Assembly (NCBI RefSeq): GCF_001548375.1
Contig: NZ_AP017295.1
Coordinates: 1,240,001 to 1,304,000, forward strand
Source of the DNA: Nostoc sp. NIES-3756
Lineage (GTDB): Bacteria > Cyanobacteriota > Cyanobacteriia > Cyanobacteriales > Nostocaceae
DNA length: 64,000 nt
Direction: 5' to 3'
Under the pieces are notes generated by a model. The model saw nothing but the letters and a program-made list of their open reading frames with translations. It had not been told where the DNA came from and did no database searches. Numbering within the stretch: position 1 is the first letter of the stretch; every line of letters starts with the position of its first letter. Positions 1-7,635 of this stretch are shown here, in pieces. A program made the translations under genes and the position numbers.

Positions 1-402
1 TTCTTCCAAAGGTAAATCAGGCACAACCAAACCATCAACACCAGCCGCCACAATTTGATCTAGGAACTCGTCGATTCCCCGGTGCAGAATGGGGTTGTAG
101 TAGGTAAATAAGATGATTGGTGCTTGCAAACTGGGAGTAGTGGCTTTTAACATCTCCAATACATTTTCCAGTTTTGTTCCCCGTTGTAAAGCGCGGGTAG
201 CGGCTGCTTGAATTACAGGCCCATCTGCCAGAGGATCAGAGTAGGGAACACCCAACTCAATAAAGTCAGCACCATTACTATCTAATATTTTTAAAGCTGC
301 GGCTGTAGTTTCTAAATCAGGATCACCAGCAGTAATAAACGGAATCAGAGCGCACTCTTGATTCCGTCTGAGGGTTTGGAAGCGATCGGCAATAACGGTC
401 AT
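1..402 (-). CDS. trpA: Tryptophan synthase alpha subunit, 3'-truncated by window edge
   Basis: Cleaves indole-3-glycerol phosphate and passes indole to TrpB in the last step of tryptophan synthesis. The 134 visible codons begin [14 protein letters not shown] at an ATG (402-400) and carry the family signatures: [12 protein letters not shown], then the catalytic-Glu stretch [19 protein letters not shown], then [12 protein letters not shown] and [11 protein letters not shown]. The C-terminal half lies outside the window. It is the third gene of a minus-strand run, ndhL - DUF3007 - trpA, an order I recall from other cyanobacteria. The 159-bp gap before it is repeat-filled, so it may have its own promoter. 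Identity is certain; only completeness is unknown. Confidence 0.96.
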   Translation of the reverse strand, partial: MTVIADRFQTLRRNQECALIPFITAGDPDLETTAAALKILDSNGADFIELGVPYSDPLADGPVIQAAATRALQRGTKLENVLEMLKATTPSLQAPIILFTYYNPILHRGIDEFLDQIVAAGVDGLVVPDLPLEE

Positions 403-561
403 TAGTCAGTAGTCGGTGGTCAGTGGTTAGTAGTCAATAGTAACAAACAACCGACCACCGTAGACCATAGGGAGTAGGGAGTAGGGAGAGATGTAGCTTG
501 CTTCCCATAGGGTAGGAGATGAGGAAGATGAGGGGGATGAGGGAGAACTGTTGACTGTTGA
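403..561. repeat. Short tandem repeats between DUF3007 gene and trpA
   Basis: The spacer is almost entirely low-complexity: gtcagtagtcggtggtcagt units, then ggagtagggagtaggga, then a purine-rich gaggaagatgagggggatga stretch, then ctgttgactgttgact. These are typical of the short tandemly repeated repetitive (STRR) sequences of heterocystous cyanobacteria. No gene is visible. Confidence 0.85.
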
Positions 562-873
562 CTAACTCTGAGTTTGTTTCTCTTCCTCAATCTCGGCTTG
601 AATTTTGGCTAATTCTTCTGGACTGAGTTCATCTAGCCGTTTTTGGAAAAAGGCTTGTTCATAGTCTTCCCGTTGTTGATGGTAGGTCATACTGTTTCCC
701 ACCGCACGTAAAACATAGGTTGCTAACCAGCCAATCAACCCGATGACCAGTACGACTTGGCTCCAAATACCAGCTTTTTGACCATCTAAACCGAATACTT
801 GGAATCCTAGATATGCCAAGCCACCGAAAATGAAAATGCCCAAGCCAATGCCAATAGCGTCAATACGTCGCAT
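562..873 (-). CDS. DUF3007 family small membrane protein
   Basis: A 103-residue protein starting MRRIDAIGIGLGIF at ATG 873-871. A TTG 18 bp upstream would add six residues, but the ATG matches the family start as I recall it. Two hydrophobic segments (about 5-25 and 38-58) are followed by a charged tail (HQQREDYEQAFFQKRL..., ending EEEKQTQS), which suggests a thylakoid or plasma membrane protein with a soluble coiled tail. It lies 24 bp after ndhL and is probably cotranscribed. The family is conserved in cyanobacteria and plastids; the neighbourhood hints at a link to NDH-1, but I cannot assign a biochemical role. Confidence 0.85.
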   Translation of the reverse strand: MRRIDAIGIGLGIFIFGGLAYLGFQVFGLDGQKAGIWSQVVLVIGLIGWLATYVLRAVGNSMTYHQQREDYEQAFFQKRLDELSPEELAKIQAEIEEEKQTQS

Positions 874-897
874 GAGATTATGACCTACCAATCTTGA

Positions 898-1110
898 TTA
901 AACTTCGATTTTGCGTGGACGGGGGCGCAGGTTGATAAATGGTGATAAAACCAGCAGCCCAGGGAAAAACAAGAACACCAGAAAATACATGAAGGTGCGC
1001 TCAAAGGAGCTAACCACATACCAGCGCAGGTTTAGGTAAAACAGTAAAGCAACAGGCACAACTAATAAGTAGGCTCCGGCTAAAGCCAGATATAGCAGGG
1101 GTACAATCAT
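898..1110 (-). CDS. ndhL: NAD(P)H-quinone oxidoreductase subunit L
   Basis: A 70-residue membrane subunit of the cyanobacterial NDH-1 complex, which serves cyclic electron flow, respiration and CO2 uptake. Two transmembrane segments (about 3-25 and 40-60) are separated by the conserved [20 protein letters not shown] stretch, and the protein ends in a basic tail (RPRPRKIEV). Length and sequence fit NdhL (formerly IctA). The ATG at 1110 has a good ribosome site, AAAGGA, 5 nt upstream. It is the first gene of the minus-strand run ndhL - DUF3007 - trpA. Confidence 0.95.
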   Translation of the reverse strand: MIVPLLYLALAGAYLLVVPVALLFYLNLRWYVVSSFERTFMYFLVFLFFPGLLVLSPFINLRPRPRKIEV

Positions 1111-1485
1111 AAATCCTTTGTTTGAGTGGATTAGATTAATTGGTGCATCTATTTTCCATCATAGGCTGAACTGGAAGCCAGAAGGAAGCTTAACTATTGG
1201 GCTTTTAAATGAGTCCAGAAAAAATTCCTGATTATTGCTGATCAAAACTATAAAATAATGCTACAATGGCAAAGCCAGTAAACAAGCGCTGCTCTTGTCA
1301 GGCAAGATTGAAGATGCTAACCTTAGCTAGTCCAAGGAAGCAAAAGCAACTCTTAGCTAGGAAAAGCAAATCTCTCAGTTAAGATAAAAATTTTTCAATC
1401 TGTTGGACAAAATGCGCATTTAGTGGTGGAATAGATGAGGGGGTATTTGCTACCTCCAAAAAATAAAGAAGCCCCAAAACAATGG
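1111..1485. other. Intergenic region between ndhL and tRNA-Leu
   Basis: No ORF of note. It must hold the divergent promoters of ndhL (minus) and tRNA-Leu (plus). An extended -10 element, TGCTACAAT at 1259-1267, is the best plus-strand candidate, but I see no good -35 for it and it would leave a leader of more than 200 nt. A second short repeat, cttagctag, occurs twice between 1321 and 1370. Confidence 0.5.
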
Positions 1486-1785
1486 GGGGGTGTGGCGGAA
1501 TGGCAGACGCTACGGACTTAAATAATTGAGCCTTAAAGAAGAAATTCTTTAAGTGGATGCTCTCAAACTCAGGGAAACCTAAATCTGTTCGTAGACACGG
1601 CAATCCTGAGCCAAGCCCAAGATAATTGGGAAGGTGCAGAGACTCGACGGGAGCTACCCTAACGTCAAGACGAGGGTAAAGAGAGAGTCCAATTCTCAAA
1701 GCCATTAGGCAGTAGCGAAAGCTGCGGGAGAATGAAAATCCGTTGACCTTAAACGGTCGTGAGGGTTCAAGTCCCTCCACCCCCA
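1486..1785 (+). tRNA. trnL-UAA: tRNA-Leu(UAA), split by a group I intron
   Basis: The 5' exon is 1486-1519 and the 3' exon 1735-1785, giving an 85-nt mature tRNA. The acceptor stem pairs GGGGGTG (1486-1492) with CACCCCC (1778-1784), and the discriminator A is 1785; CCA is not encoded. The anticodon stem ACGGA/TCCGT closes a CTTAAAA loop with anticodon TAA. The intron lies between wobble T34 and A35, the classic position for this cyanobacterial and plastid gene. A long variable arm and a GGTTCAA T-loop are present. Confidence 0.96.
1520..1734 (+). other. Group I intron in tRNA-Leu(UAA)
   Basis: A 215-nt self-splicing type intron begins AAATAATTGAGCC just after T34 and ends in the terminal G of ...GAGAATG. 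Core strands are visible: AGACTCGACGGGAGCTACCC (P6/P7 region), the P8 hairpin ACGTCAAGACGAGGGT, and AGAGAGAGTCC completing P7. A short hairpin CCCAA(1616-1620)/TTGGG(1626-1630) sits where a longer arm occurs in some relatives. There is no homing endonuclease ORF. Confidence 0.93.
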
Positions 1786-1817
1786 TAAATTAATTCAGAA
1801 TTTGTATATAGTGAGTT

Positions 1818-1868
1818 GTGACTGTACCCATAACTTTGCCGCAATGGCAAGTTTATGGGTACAGTCAC
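1818..1868. repeat. Long inverted repeat downstream of tRNA-Leu
   Basis: The arms GTGACTGTACCCATAA... and ...TTATGGGTACAGTCAC form an imperfect stem of more than 20 bp around a small GC-rich loop, 32 bp after the tRNA. There is no T-run directly after it, so it may be a processing or termination structure or a MITE-like repeat. Confidence 0.7.
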
Positions 1869-1879
1869 TCAATTTTGGA

Positions 1880-1923
1880 TTTGAGATTTTAGATTAACCT
1901 ATTCTTTAATCTAAAATCTCAAA
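1880..1923. repeat. 18-bp inverted repeat, 'gattttagatta' family
   Basis: The arms 1880-1897 (TTTGAGATTTTAGATTAA) and 1906-1923 are perfect complements around an 8-nt loop. Related sequence (ttggattttagattttagat) recurs near 40920, so this is a dispersed repeat. Confidence 0.75.
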
Positions 1924-1955
1924 TTGTTCAGTCATAAAATCGTATTGCCAAGTTA

Positions 1956-1979
1956 CCCCTGTGAAGCTCAGGGGTTTTT
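1956..1979 (+). terminator. Intrinsic terminator before the ABC transporter gene
   Basis: The stem CCCCTG (1956-1961)/CAGGGG (1969-1974) is followed directly by TTTTT. It probably ends transcription from the tRNA-Leu promoter and insulates the gene at 2043. Confidence 0.75.
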
Positions 1980-2042
1980 GACTATTACCGAGATAATAGC
2001 AGACACAGCAAAGGGTAGTGAGATCGCGCTATAAAAAGAATA

Positions 2043-3875
2043 ATGAAGAGTAAAAAGCGACGAAATACCCTGCGCCAATCACTGGCTGTTTTTCGCTATA
2101 GCGGCAGAGCGATAAACTTGGTGTGGACTACCAGCCGCAGTATGACTATAATTCTGGCTACTCTAACTCTAGTAGCTGGGCTGTTACCTGCGGCGATCGC
2201 CTATATCGGAAAGTTAATTGTGGATGCAGTAGTTACGTCATCCCAAGTTAACTCAGGTGGTAATGGTGTTGTCAATATTTACCAACCATTATTTTATGTC
2301 GGTTTGGAAGCGATCGCCGTAGCTTTACTAGCAGGTAGTCAAAGGGGGTTGACTATTTGCCAATCTTTACTACGGGTGTTACTTGGTCAACGAGTCAATG
2401 TCCTGATTTTAGAAAAAGCCCTAACTTTGGATTTGGCTCATTTTGAAAACTCAGAGTTCTATGACAAAATCACCAATGCCCGACGGGAAGCGTCAATACG
2501 TCCCTTATCGTTAGTTAATCGCACCTTCGGCTTAGTACAGAATGCCCTTTCCTTGGTGACTTACGGCGTTTTGCTAGTGAATTTCTCACTTTGGGCTGTG
2601 GTGGCGTTAATTTTGGCAGCTATGCCTGCATTTATAGCAGAAACTAGATTTGCTGGCGAAGCCTTTCGTTTATTTAGTTGGCGTGCGCCAGAAACCCGCC
2701 AGCAACACTATATTGAGAACCTACTGGGTAGAGAAGATTTTGTCACTGAAGTCAAACTCTATCAACTGGGTGAGATGCTATTGGGAAGATATCACAATGT
2801 ATTTAAACAACTATATGGCGAAGACAGAGATTTAACTGTGCGCCGGGGAATGTGGGGATATCTGCTAAGTTTGGTGAGTACGGCTGCTTTTTATGTCGCT
2901 TACGCCTGGATAGTCATAGAAACTGTTTTGGGCAAGATTTCCCTGGGAGATATGACGATGTATCTCACCGTCTTCCGTCAAGGACAGTCTACCTTTGCCA
3001 ACGCCCTCACTTCCATTGGTGGGATGTATGAAGATAACTTGTATCTATCTAACCTGTACGAATTTTTAGAAGAGAAAGTAACTCAACCTTGGGGGAACGC
3101 CACCAGAGGTATCAAGCCCCAAGATGGTATTCGGTTTGAGAATGTCTCGTTTACTTACCCTGGGAGTTCTAAACCTGCATTACGCAATATATCCCTGCAT
3201 TTAAAACCAGGGGAGAAATTAGCCATTGTGGGTGAGAATGGTTCTGGCAAGACTACTTTAATTAAACTACTTACCAGACTCTACACACCAGACTCTGGCA
3301 GGATTTTGTTAGATGGAGTGGACTTACAAGAATGGAACGTGGACGCATTACGCCGTCGGATAGGGGTGATTTTTCAAAACTTTGTCCGCTACCAGTTCAC
3401 AGTAGGCGAGAATATTGGTGTGGGTGATGTGGAGAATCTTGGCGATACTAGCCTTTGGCAACTAGCAGCCCAGAAAGGTCTGGCGCAACAGTTTATTGAA
3501 AAATTACCCGAAAGTTTTCAGACGCAGTTGGGACGTTGGTTTAAGGGAGGACAGGAATTATCTGGTGGACAATGGCAAAAAATTGCCCTAGCCCGTGCTT
3601 TTATGCGGACTCAGGCTGATATTTTGGTCTTAGATGAACCGACATCAGCAATAGATGCCCAAGCTGAGTATGAGATTTTTAACCATTTTCGTGCAGTAAC
3701 TCAAAATCAAATGGTCTTCCTAATTTCCCACCGCTTTTCGACTGTGAGGATGGCTGACAAAATTCTAGTGATTGAAAATGGAGAAGTGGTAGAACAGGGA
3801 ACTCATGAGGAGTTACTGGTAGATGGTGGACGTTATGCAAGGCTATTTTTGTTACAGGCTGCGGGTTATCAGTAA
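2043..3875 (+). CDS. ABC exporter with fused membrane and ATPase domains
   Basis: A 610-residue half-size ABC exporter: six hydrophobic segments in roughly residues 30-320, then a nucleotide-binding domain from about 360. Walker A GENGSGKTT (about 397-405), signature LSGGQ (about 506-510), Walker B ILVLDEP and the switch His in ISHRFSTV are all present, so it should be active as a dimer. Similar proteins export lipids, peptides or drugs; the sequence does not reveal the substrate. A motif QNFVRYQFTVGENIG in the Q-loop region is typical of the MsbA/LmrA-like branch. It starts at ATG 2043 after a terminator and stands alone, with a repeat cluster downstream. Confidence 0.9.
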   Translation: MKSKKRRNTLRQSLAVFRYSGRAINLVWTTSRSMTIILATLTLVAGLLPAAIAYIGKLIVDAVVTSSQVNSGGNGVVNIYQPLFYVGLEAIAVALLAGSQRGLTICQSLLRVLLGQRVNVLILEKALTLDLAHFENSEFYDKITNARREASIRPLSLVNRTFGLVQNALSLVTYGVLLVNFSLWAVVALILAAMPAFIAETRFAGEAFRLFSWRAPETRQQHYIENLLGREDFVTEVKLYQLGEMLLGRYHNVFKQLYGEDRDLTVRRGMWGYLLSLVSTAAFYVAYAWIVIETVLGKISLGDMTMYLTVFRQGQSTFANALTSIGGMYEDNLYLSNLYEFLEEKVTQPWGNATRGIKPQDGIRFENVSFTYPGSSKPALRNISLHLKPGEKLAIVGENGSGKTTLIKLLTRLYTPDSGRILLDGVDLQEWNVDALRRRIGVIFQNFVRYQFTVGENIGVGDVENLGDTSLWQLAAQKGLAQQFIEKLPESFQTQLGRWFKGGQELSGGQWQKIALARAFMRTQADILVLDEPTSAIDAQAEYEIFNHFRAVTQNQMVFLISHRFSTVRMADKILVIENGEVVEQGTHEELLVDGGRYARLFLLQAAGYQ

Positions 3876-3888
3876 GCAGGAGATTTTT

Positions 3889-4035
3889 TTCTCAACGCAA
3901 AGGAACGCTGAGGTAAGCGCGGAGGAACACGGAGAAGACTCTGCGTACCTCTGTCTTGAAAAGTTTGCTCAACGGGGGGAACCCCCGCACGCAACTTTTC
4001 GCTGCGCGTACTCTGCGACCCTCTGCGTTTAAAAA
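3889..4035. repeat. Dispersed repeat cluster between two genes
   Basis: This contains aacgcaaaggaacgctgagg-type units, their near-complement near the right end (ctctgcgaccctctgcgtt), and GGGGGGAACCCCCGCAC at 3974-3990, a 17-mer repeated exactly at 33990-34006. A 69-codon frame through it is repeat translation, not a gene. Confidence 0.75.
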
Positions 4036-4055
4036 ATGATTAGTGGGACTTATTT

Positions 4056-5624
4056 ATGAAATTAATTTCTGAACCATCAATTCCTGTGAAAATCCAGAAG
4101 ATGAAGGATAGAGTGCGCTGGAAGCATCCGAGTCTTGTGCAGCGAGGAGTTGACCAAACTAGTCTGGTCATAGACGATGGTCGGGATGATGACCCGGAAT
4201 TTTCGTTTATGGTCATTGGTGATAGTGGTACAAAGCCACATTACGGACAACATCCCCAAAGAAAAGTTGCAGAGGTAATGCTGGCACATAAGGATGAGTG
4301 CCGTTTTGTCCTACACACTGGCGATGTAATTTATGTTGTGGGTTCTCATGAGTATTACCCGACCAATTTTATCGAACCTTACCGAGAATTTTTGGTTGGT
4401 GGTGAGAACCCCACACATATTGCTTACGATCGCATGACTTTTAATCTACCGTTTTTACCAGTCCTGGGCAATCACGACTATTATGATGTGCCTAAAATGT
4501 ATCGCTGGTTGACTGGTAGCACTTTACGGTTACGGCGGATGCTACGTTATAAGGATTTTGAGATTGGTTGGCATGGTTCTAACCAAGGTGATGCTTATGC
4601 TAGAGCTTTTCTTGATTATCTAGCGGCGATCGCTCCAGAAGATTTATCTCGTCATTTAGATTTACATTACACAGGTAAAACTGATACGGGTCGCTGTCTG
4701 CGTTATGTACCGGGAATTTTTACCCGTGTGCCTCACCGTTATTATAGTTTCCGTTACGGCGGTATTGATTTTTTTGCCCTAGATTCTAATACTTGGAATG
4801 AACCTTCACCTTTACCCGCTACCCAAGACGGCGATATTTACCGCAGGGAGTTACAAAAGCGTCGCCAAGAAATAGACACCGAAGAAGTACAGATTTTAGC
4901 GCAGTGCGATCGTTTAAATCCAGACAAACCCGATGATGCAGAACAACTCGATGACCTCAGCGCCAAGTTAGACCAAATTAATGAAGTTAAAATCGACATT
5001 GAAAAACAACTTGCATCCCACAACACCCTAAACATAGACTTTGAACAATTAGACTGGTTGCGTCAGCGATTAATTGAATCTTGGAATACCAAGGAAGTGA
5101 GGGGAAGAATCCTCTTTTTCCACCATCCCCCCTACGTGACAGAGGCGACCAAGTGGAGTCAAGCGCAAACATTAGCTGTGCGTCACCGCTTACGTTGGGT
5201 ACTCGACCAAGTTGCAGAAACCCTTGGTTCTTTAGTTAAGGAACGTCCCATAGTTGATGTCATTTTTAACGGTCACGCCCACTGTTTAGAACATCTTTGC
5301 ACAGTTGATACAGGCTATGCCGACTCCCACATCAATTGTATTATTTCCGGTGGTAGTGGTCGCCGTCCCCGTCGTCAACGACCAGAAGGGACAGAATTAA
5401 TGGAAATTTTTGGTGATTTTAATAGCCGTTCTTTACGGAAAGTTGCCGACTCACTCCTATATGTGGGACGCAGTGAACAAAATTCCCAAAAGCGACTAGC
5501 CTATTCTGGTGTGCGAGTCGATGTTAAAGATGGTCATCCACCTAAGTTTATTGTCAGACCTTTAGTAGCACAGAGAGTTGGGGAAGAATGGGGTCAGCAT
5601 GAGTTGGATAGTTTTGTGATTTAA
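4056..5624 (+). CDS. Calcineurin-like metallophosphoesterase
   Basis: A 522-residue protein with the metal-binding motifs of the calcineurin-like phosphoesterase fold: FMVIGDSG (about residues 50-57), HTGDVIY (about 88-94), LGNHDYYD (about 136-143), FFHHPPY (about 354) and NGHAH (about 405-409). A charged helical stretch (about 265-325, rich in QKRRQEIDTEE and DDLSAKLDQINE) interrupts the catalytic domain and may form a coiled coil. There is no signal peptide, so it is probably cytoplasmic. Substrate unknown (phosphoprotein, nucleotide or phospholipid phosphatase are all possible). It starts at ATG 4056 after the repeat cluster; the next gene follows 18 bp later. Confidence 0.88.
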   Translation: MKLISEPSIPVKIQKMKDRVRWKHPSLVQRGVDQTSLVIDDGRDDDPEFSFMVIGDSGTKPHYGQHPQRKVAEVMLAHKDECRFVLHTGDVIYVVGSHEYYPTNFIEPYREFLVGGENPTHIAYDRMTFNLPFLPVLGNHDYYDVPKMYRWLTGSTLRLRRMLRYKDFEIGWHGSNQGDAYARAFLDYLAAIAPEDLSRHLDLHYTGKTDTGRCLRYVPGIFTRVPHRYYSFRYGGIDFFALDSNTWNEPSPLPATQDGDIYRRELQKRRQEIDTEEVQILAQCDRLNPDKPDDAEQLDDLSAKLDQINEVKIDIEKQLASHNTLNIDFEQLDWLRQRLIESWNTKEVRGRILFFHHPPYVTEATKWSQAQTLAVRHRLRWVLDQVAETLGSLVKERPIVDVIFNGHAHCLEHLCTVDTGYADSHINCIISGGSGRRPRRQRPEGTELMEIFGDFNSRSLRKVADSLLYVGRSEQNSQKRLAYSGVRVDVKDGHPPKFIVRPLVAQRVGEEWGQHELDSFVI

Positions 5625-5642
5625 CAAGGGGATAGGGTACAG

Positions 5643-6392
5643 GTGACAGGGAACAGAATTTTTAGATTGTGGCATTTTTTAGGAATTATTTGCGTAATTT
5701 TAGGATGTTGGCTGGTGGATGCTGGTGTGGCGACAGCCAGTCCTTCATCTGTGTATGAACAACGCGCCATTCATAGTCCTGATGGTATTGGCAAATATTA
5801 CATGGGGCGCGAAATTGCCAAGTTCATGGGGCATACAGGTGCAGGTTGGTTAGAACGTCCCAGCCGGGAAGCCGAAGAACAGCCGAGTACGTTAATTAAT
5901 AGTCTTAATTTACAAGCTGATGATGTCGTAGCAGATATTGGTGCGGGAACAGGTTACATTAGCTTACAAATTGCGCCTTTACTGACAGCAGGAAAAGTAT
6001 TTGCTGTAGATATTCAGCCAGAAATGTTAGAAATTTTGGAGTTCCTCAAACAAGAGAAAAATATCACCAATGTTGAGCCTATTTTAGCAACATCAGATAA
6101 TCCTCACCTTCCTCCAGACAGTGTAGATTTAGCGTTGATGGTGGATGCTTATCATGAATTTGAGTATCCGCGAGAAGTCATGCAAGGGATTGTCAACGCA
6201 CTCAAACCCGGTGGTAGGGTGGTGTTGGTGGAGTACCGAGGTGAAAATCCTTTTATTATGATTAAACGTCTACACAAGATGACGCAAAAGCAAGTCCGTG
6301 AAGAAATGGCTACTGTTGGGTTAACATGGCGAGAAACTAAAAATGTATTACCTCAACAGCATTTAATGGTGTTTGAAAAATCTAATTTATAA
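5643..6392 (+). CDS. Class I SAM-dependent methyltransferase with N-terminal export-like segment
   Basis: A 249-residue protein from a GTG start (5643); no in-frame ATG precedes the domain. Residues about 8-30 are hydrophobic (LWHFLGIICVILGCWL), followed by VATASPSS, so it resembles a secreted or lipid-anchored protein (possible lipobox ILGC). The rest is a Rossmann methyltransferase: motif I VADIGAGTGYIS (about 95-106), acidic FAVDIQPEML, and post-I LKPGGRVVLVEYRGE. The acceptor is unknown. It lies 18 bp after the phosphoesterase gene and is probably cotranscribed. A methyltransferase outside the cytoplasm would lack SAM, so membrane anchoring with a cytoplasmic domain is more likely. Confidence 0.82.
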   Translation: MTGNRIFRLWHFLGIICVILGCWLVDAGVATASPSSVYEQRAIHSPDGIGKYYMGREIAKFMGHTGAGWLERPSREAEEQPSTLINSLNLQADDVVADIGAGTGYISLQIAPLLTAGKVFAVDIQPEMLEILEFLKQEKNITNVEPILATSDNPHLPPDSVDLALMVDAYHEFEYPREVMQGIVNALKPGGRVVLVEYRGENPFIMIKRLHKMTQKQVREEMATVGLTWRETKNVLPQQHLMVFEKSNL

Positions 6393-6449
6393 AGTAATAC
6401 AGTTCAGTTAAGGCTAGTTTATGTGGTAATATTGGCGGTTAATTATTCA

Positions 6450-6503
6450 GTTTGTAGTAAGAACTTTAGTTCTAAGAAAAGGGCTTTAGCCCTTACTACA
6501 AAC
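6450..6503. terminator. Bidirectional hairpin between convergent genes, repeat family member
   Basis: The 12-bp arms GTTTGTAGTAAG (6450-6461) and CTTACTACAAAC (6492-6503) enclose two smaller palindromes (aactttagtt, gggctttagccc). It lies exactly between the stops of convergent genes at 6392 and 6504. A related copy is at 18134-18157. Confidence 0.7.
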
Positions 6504-7583
6504 TTATTTGTTTTTCACTTGGCTTTTTGCCTGTTCTAAAGCTATTTCTTTGATTGCCTGGTAAGAGTTGACGTTAGCAGTACCTTCGATAGCTTTCACT
6601 GCTAAATCTTGTACCTGTTTGAGAGCAGAATCTAACTGTTTAGATAAGTTTTGAAGGCGCGTGTCTTGATTACTAATTGTTTGTTCTAAAGATTGCAGCC
6701 TTTGTTCATAGAAACGTTTTTGCCCTTCCACTTCTTTGGCATATAAATCAGATTTAATTTTAGCTTGATAATGTGCAATACCTTTACCTTCTTCTGTGGC
6801 TTTCTTAATAGCTGCTTCTTTCTCTTTAGGAAATGCTTCTACCTTTGCTTTATACTCTTCAAATTGCTTTTCTCTTTCAGCAATTACCTTTTCTTGTTCC
6901 GTCCACTGTTTTTCTGCTTCTTGTTGAAACTCTTCTAATTGTTTATATAATACTTTTTGCTGCTGTTCATATTCATCGGTTGTCAATTTCCGCCCCAATT
7001 CTAAATCATACTTGTACTCTGCACTATCTCTCTGGCGGGTTTTGTTGAGATTTTCGTTACGTTCTTTGATTGTTTTTTGATATTCTTCTTGTTCTTTGTG
7101 CCAAGTAATTCTTTGTTCTAAAATTTCTTGTGAGAGGGCTTCATAGCGTTGATTATATTCATCTTGGTAAGTTTTGGCGTTCTCTTCATAGGAAGTGATG
7201 AGCGTGGTTAAAGTATCACCATCTACCTCTAAGTTATGTAATTGTTGTAATTGCTCAACTTCTGTTTCTACCGCTTCTCTAATCTCTGTTAACTTAGATG
7301 CTTGTGTTGTTAACTTTTCTGATAATTCATTGACTGCACTACCAAATCCTAACTGAATTTTTGCTAAACTCTCAATTGTATAATTCATTCTTTGTTGGAT
7401 ATTAGCAGACTGATTCATAGGTGGATTTGGCTCTGATTTGGGTTTTTCTTTATTAGTGGAGGAAATTTCTTTTGCTACTTGGCTAAGTTGAGACTTAAGT
7501 GTGGCGGCTTCTTTGTTTAAGTCTTCATAAGCTTGCAAAATTTCTGCTTTTGTGTTTTTGTCTGTTAATTTTTTCATTGCCAT
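6504..7583 (-). CDS. Coiled-coil protein, downstream paralogue of a tandem pair
   Basis: A 359-residue, highly charged protein (Glu, Lys, Gln rich) predicted by eye to be nearly all alpha-helical coiled coil from about 80 to 330. There is no signal peptide or membrane segment. It shares layout and phrases with the upstream gene: QLGFGSAVNELSEKL against QLEFGSTINTLAEKL, and LKQVQDLAVKA against LKQAQDLAMRA near the C-terminus. Its start ATG (7583) has GAGG 5 nt upstream. The 52-bp gap to the upstream gene implies an operon. The shape suits a filament-forming or scaffold protein; I do not recognise a named family. Confidence 0.75.
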   Translation of the reverse strand: MAMKKLTDKNTKAEILQAYEDLNKEAATLKSQLSQVAKEISSTNKEKPKSEPNPPMNQSANIQQRMNYTIESLAKIQLGFGSAVNELSEKLTTQASKLTEIREAVETEVEQLQQLHNLEVDGDTLTTLITSYEENAKTYQDEYNQRYEALSQEILEQRITWHKEQEEYQKTIKERNENLNKTRQRDSAEYKYDLELGRKLTTDEYEQQQKVLYKQLEEFQQEAEKQWTEQEKVIAEREKQFEEYKAKVEAFPKEKEAAIKKATEEGKGIAHYQAKIKSDLYAKEVEGQKRFYEQRLQSLEQTISNQDTRLQNLSKQLDSALKQVQDLAVKAIEGTANVNSYQAIKEIALEQAKSQVKNK

Positions 7584-7635
7584 AATAACCTCTACTTACT
7601 TACACAATTGATTGCATATATCACAAAATAAATAA

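Noticed and set aside
1379..1786. 135-codon minus-strand frame over tRNA-Leu
   Set aside because: It is antisense to the split tRNA gene; its composition follows the tRNA and intron, not a protein family.
3823..4032. 69-codon plus-strand frame after the ABC transporter
   Set aside because: It overlaps the transporter end and is otherwise a translation of the dispersed repeat cluster at 3889-4035.
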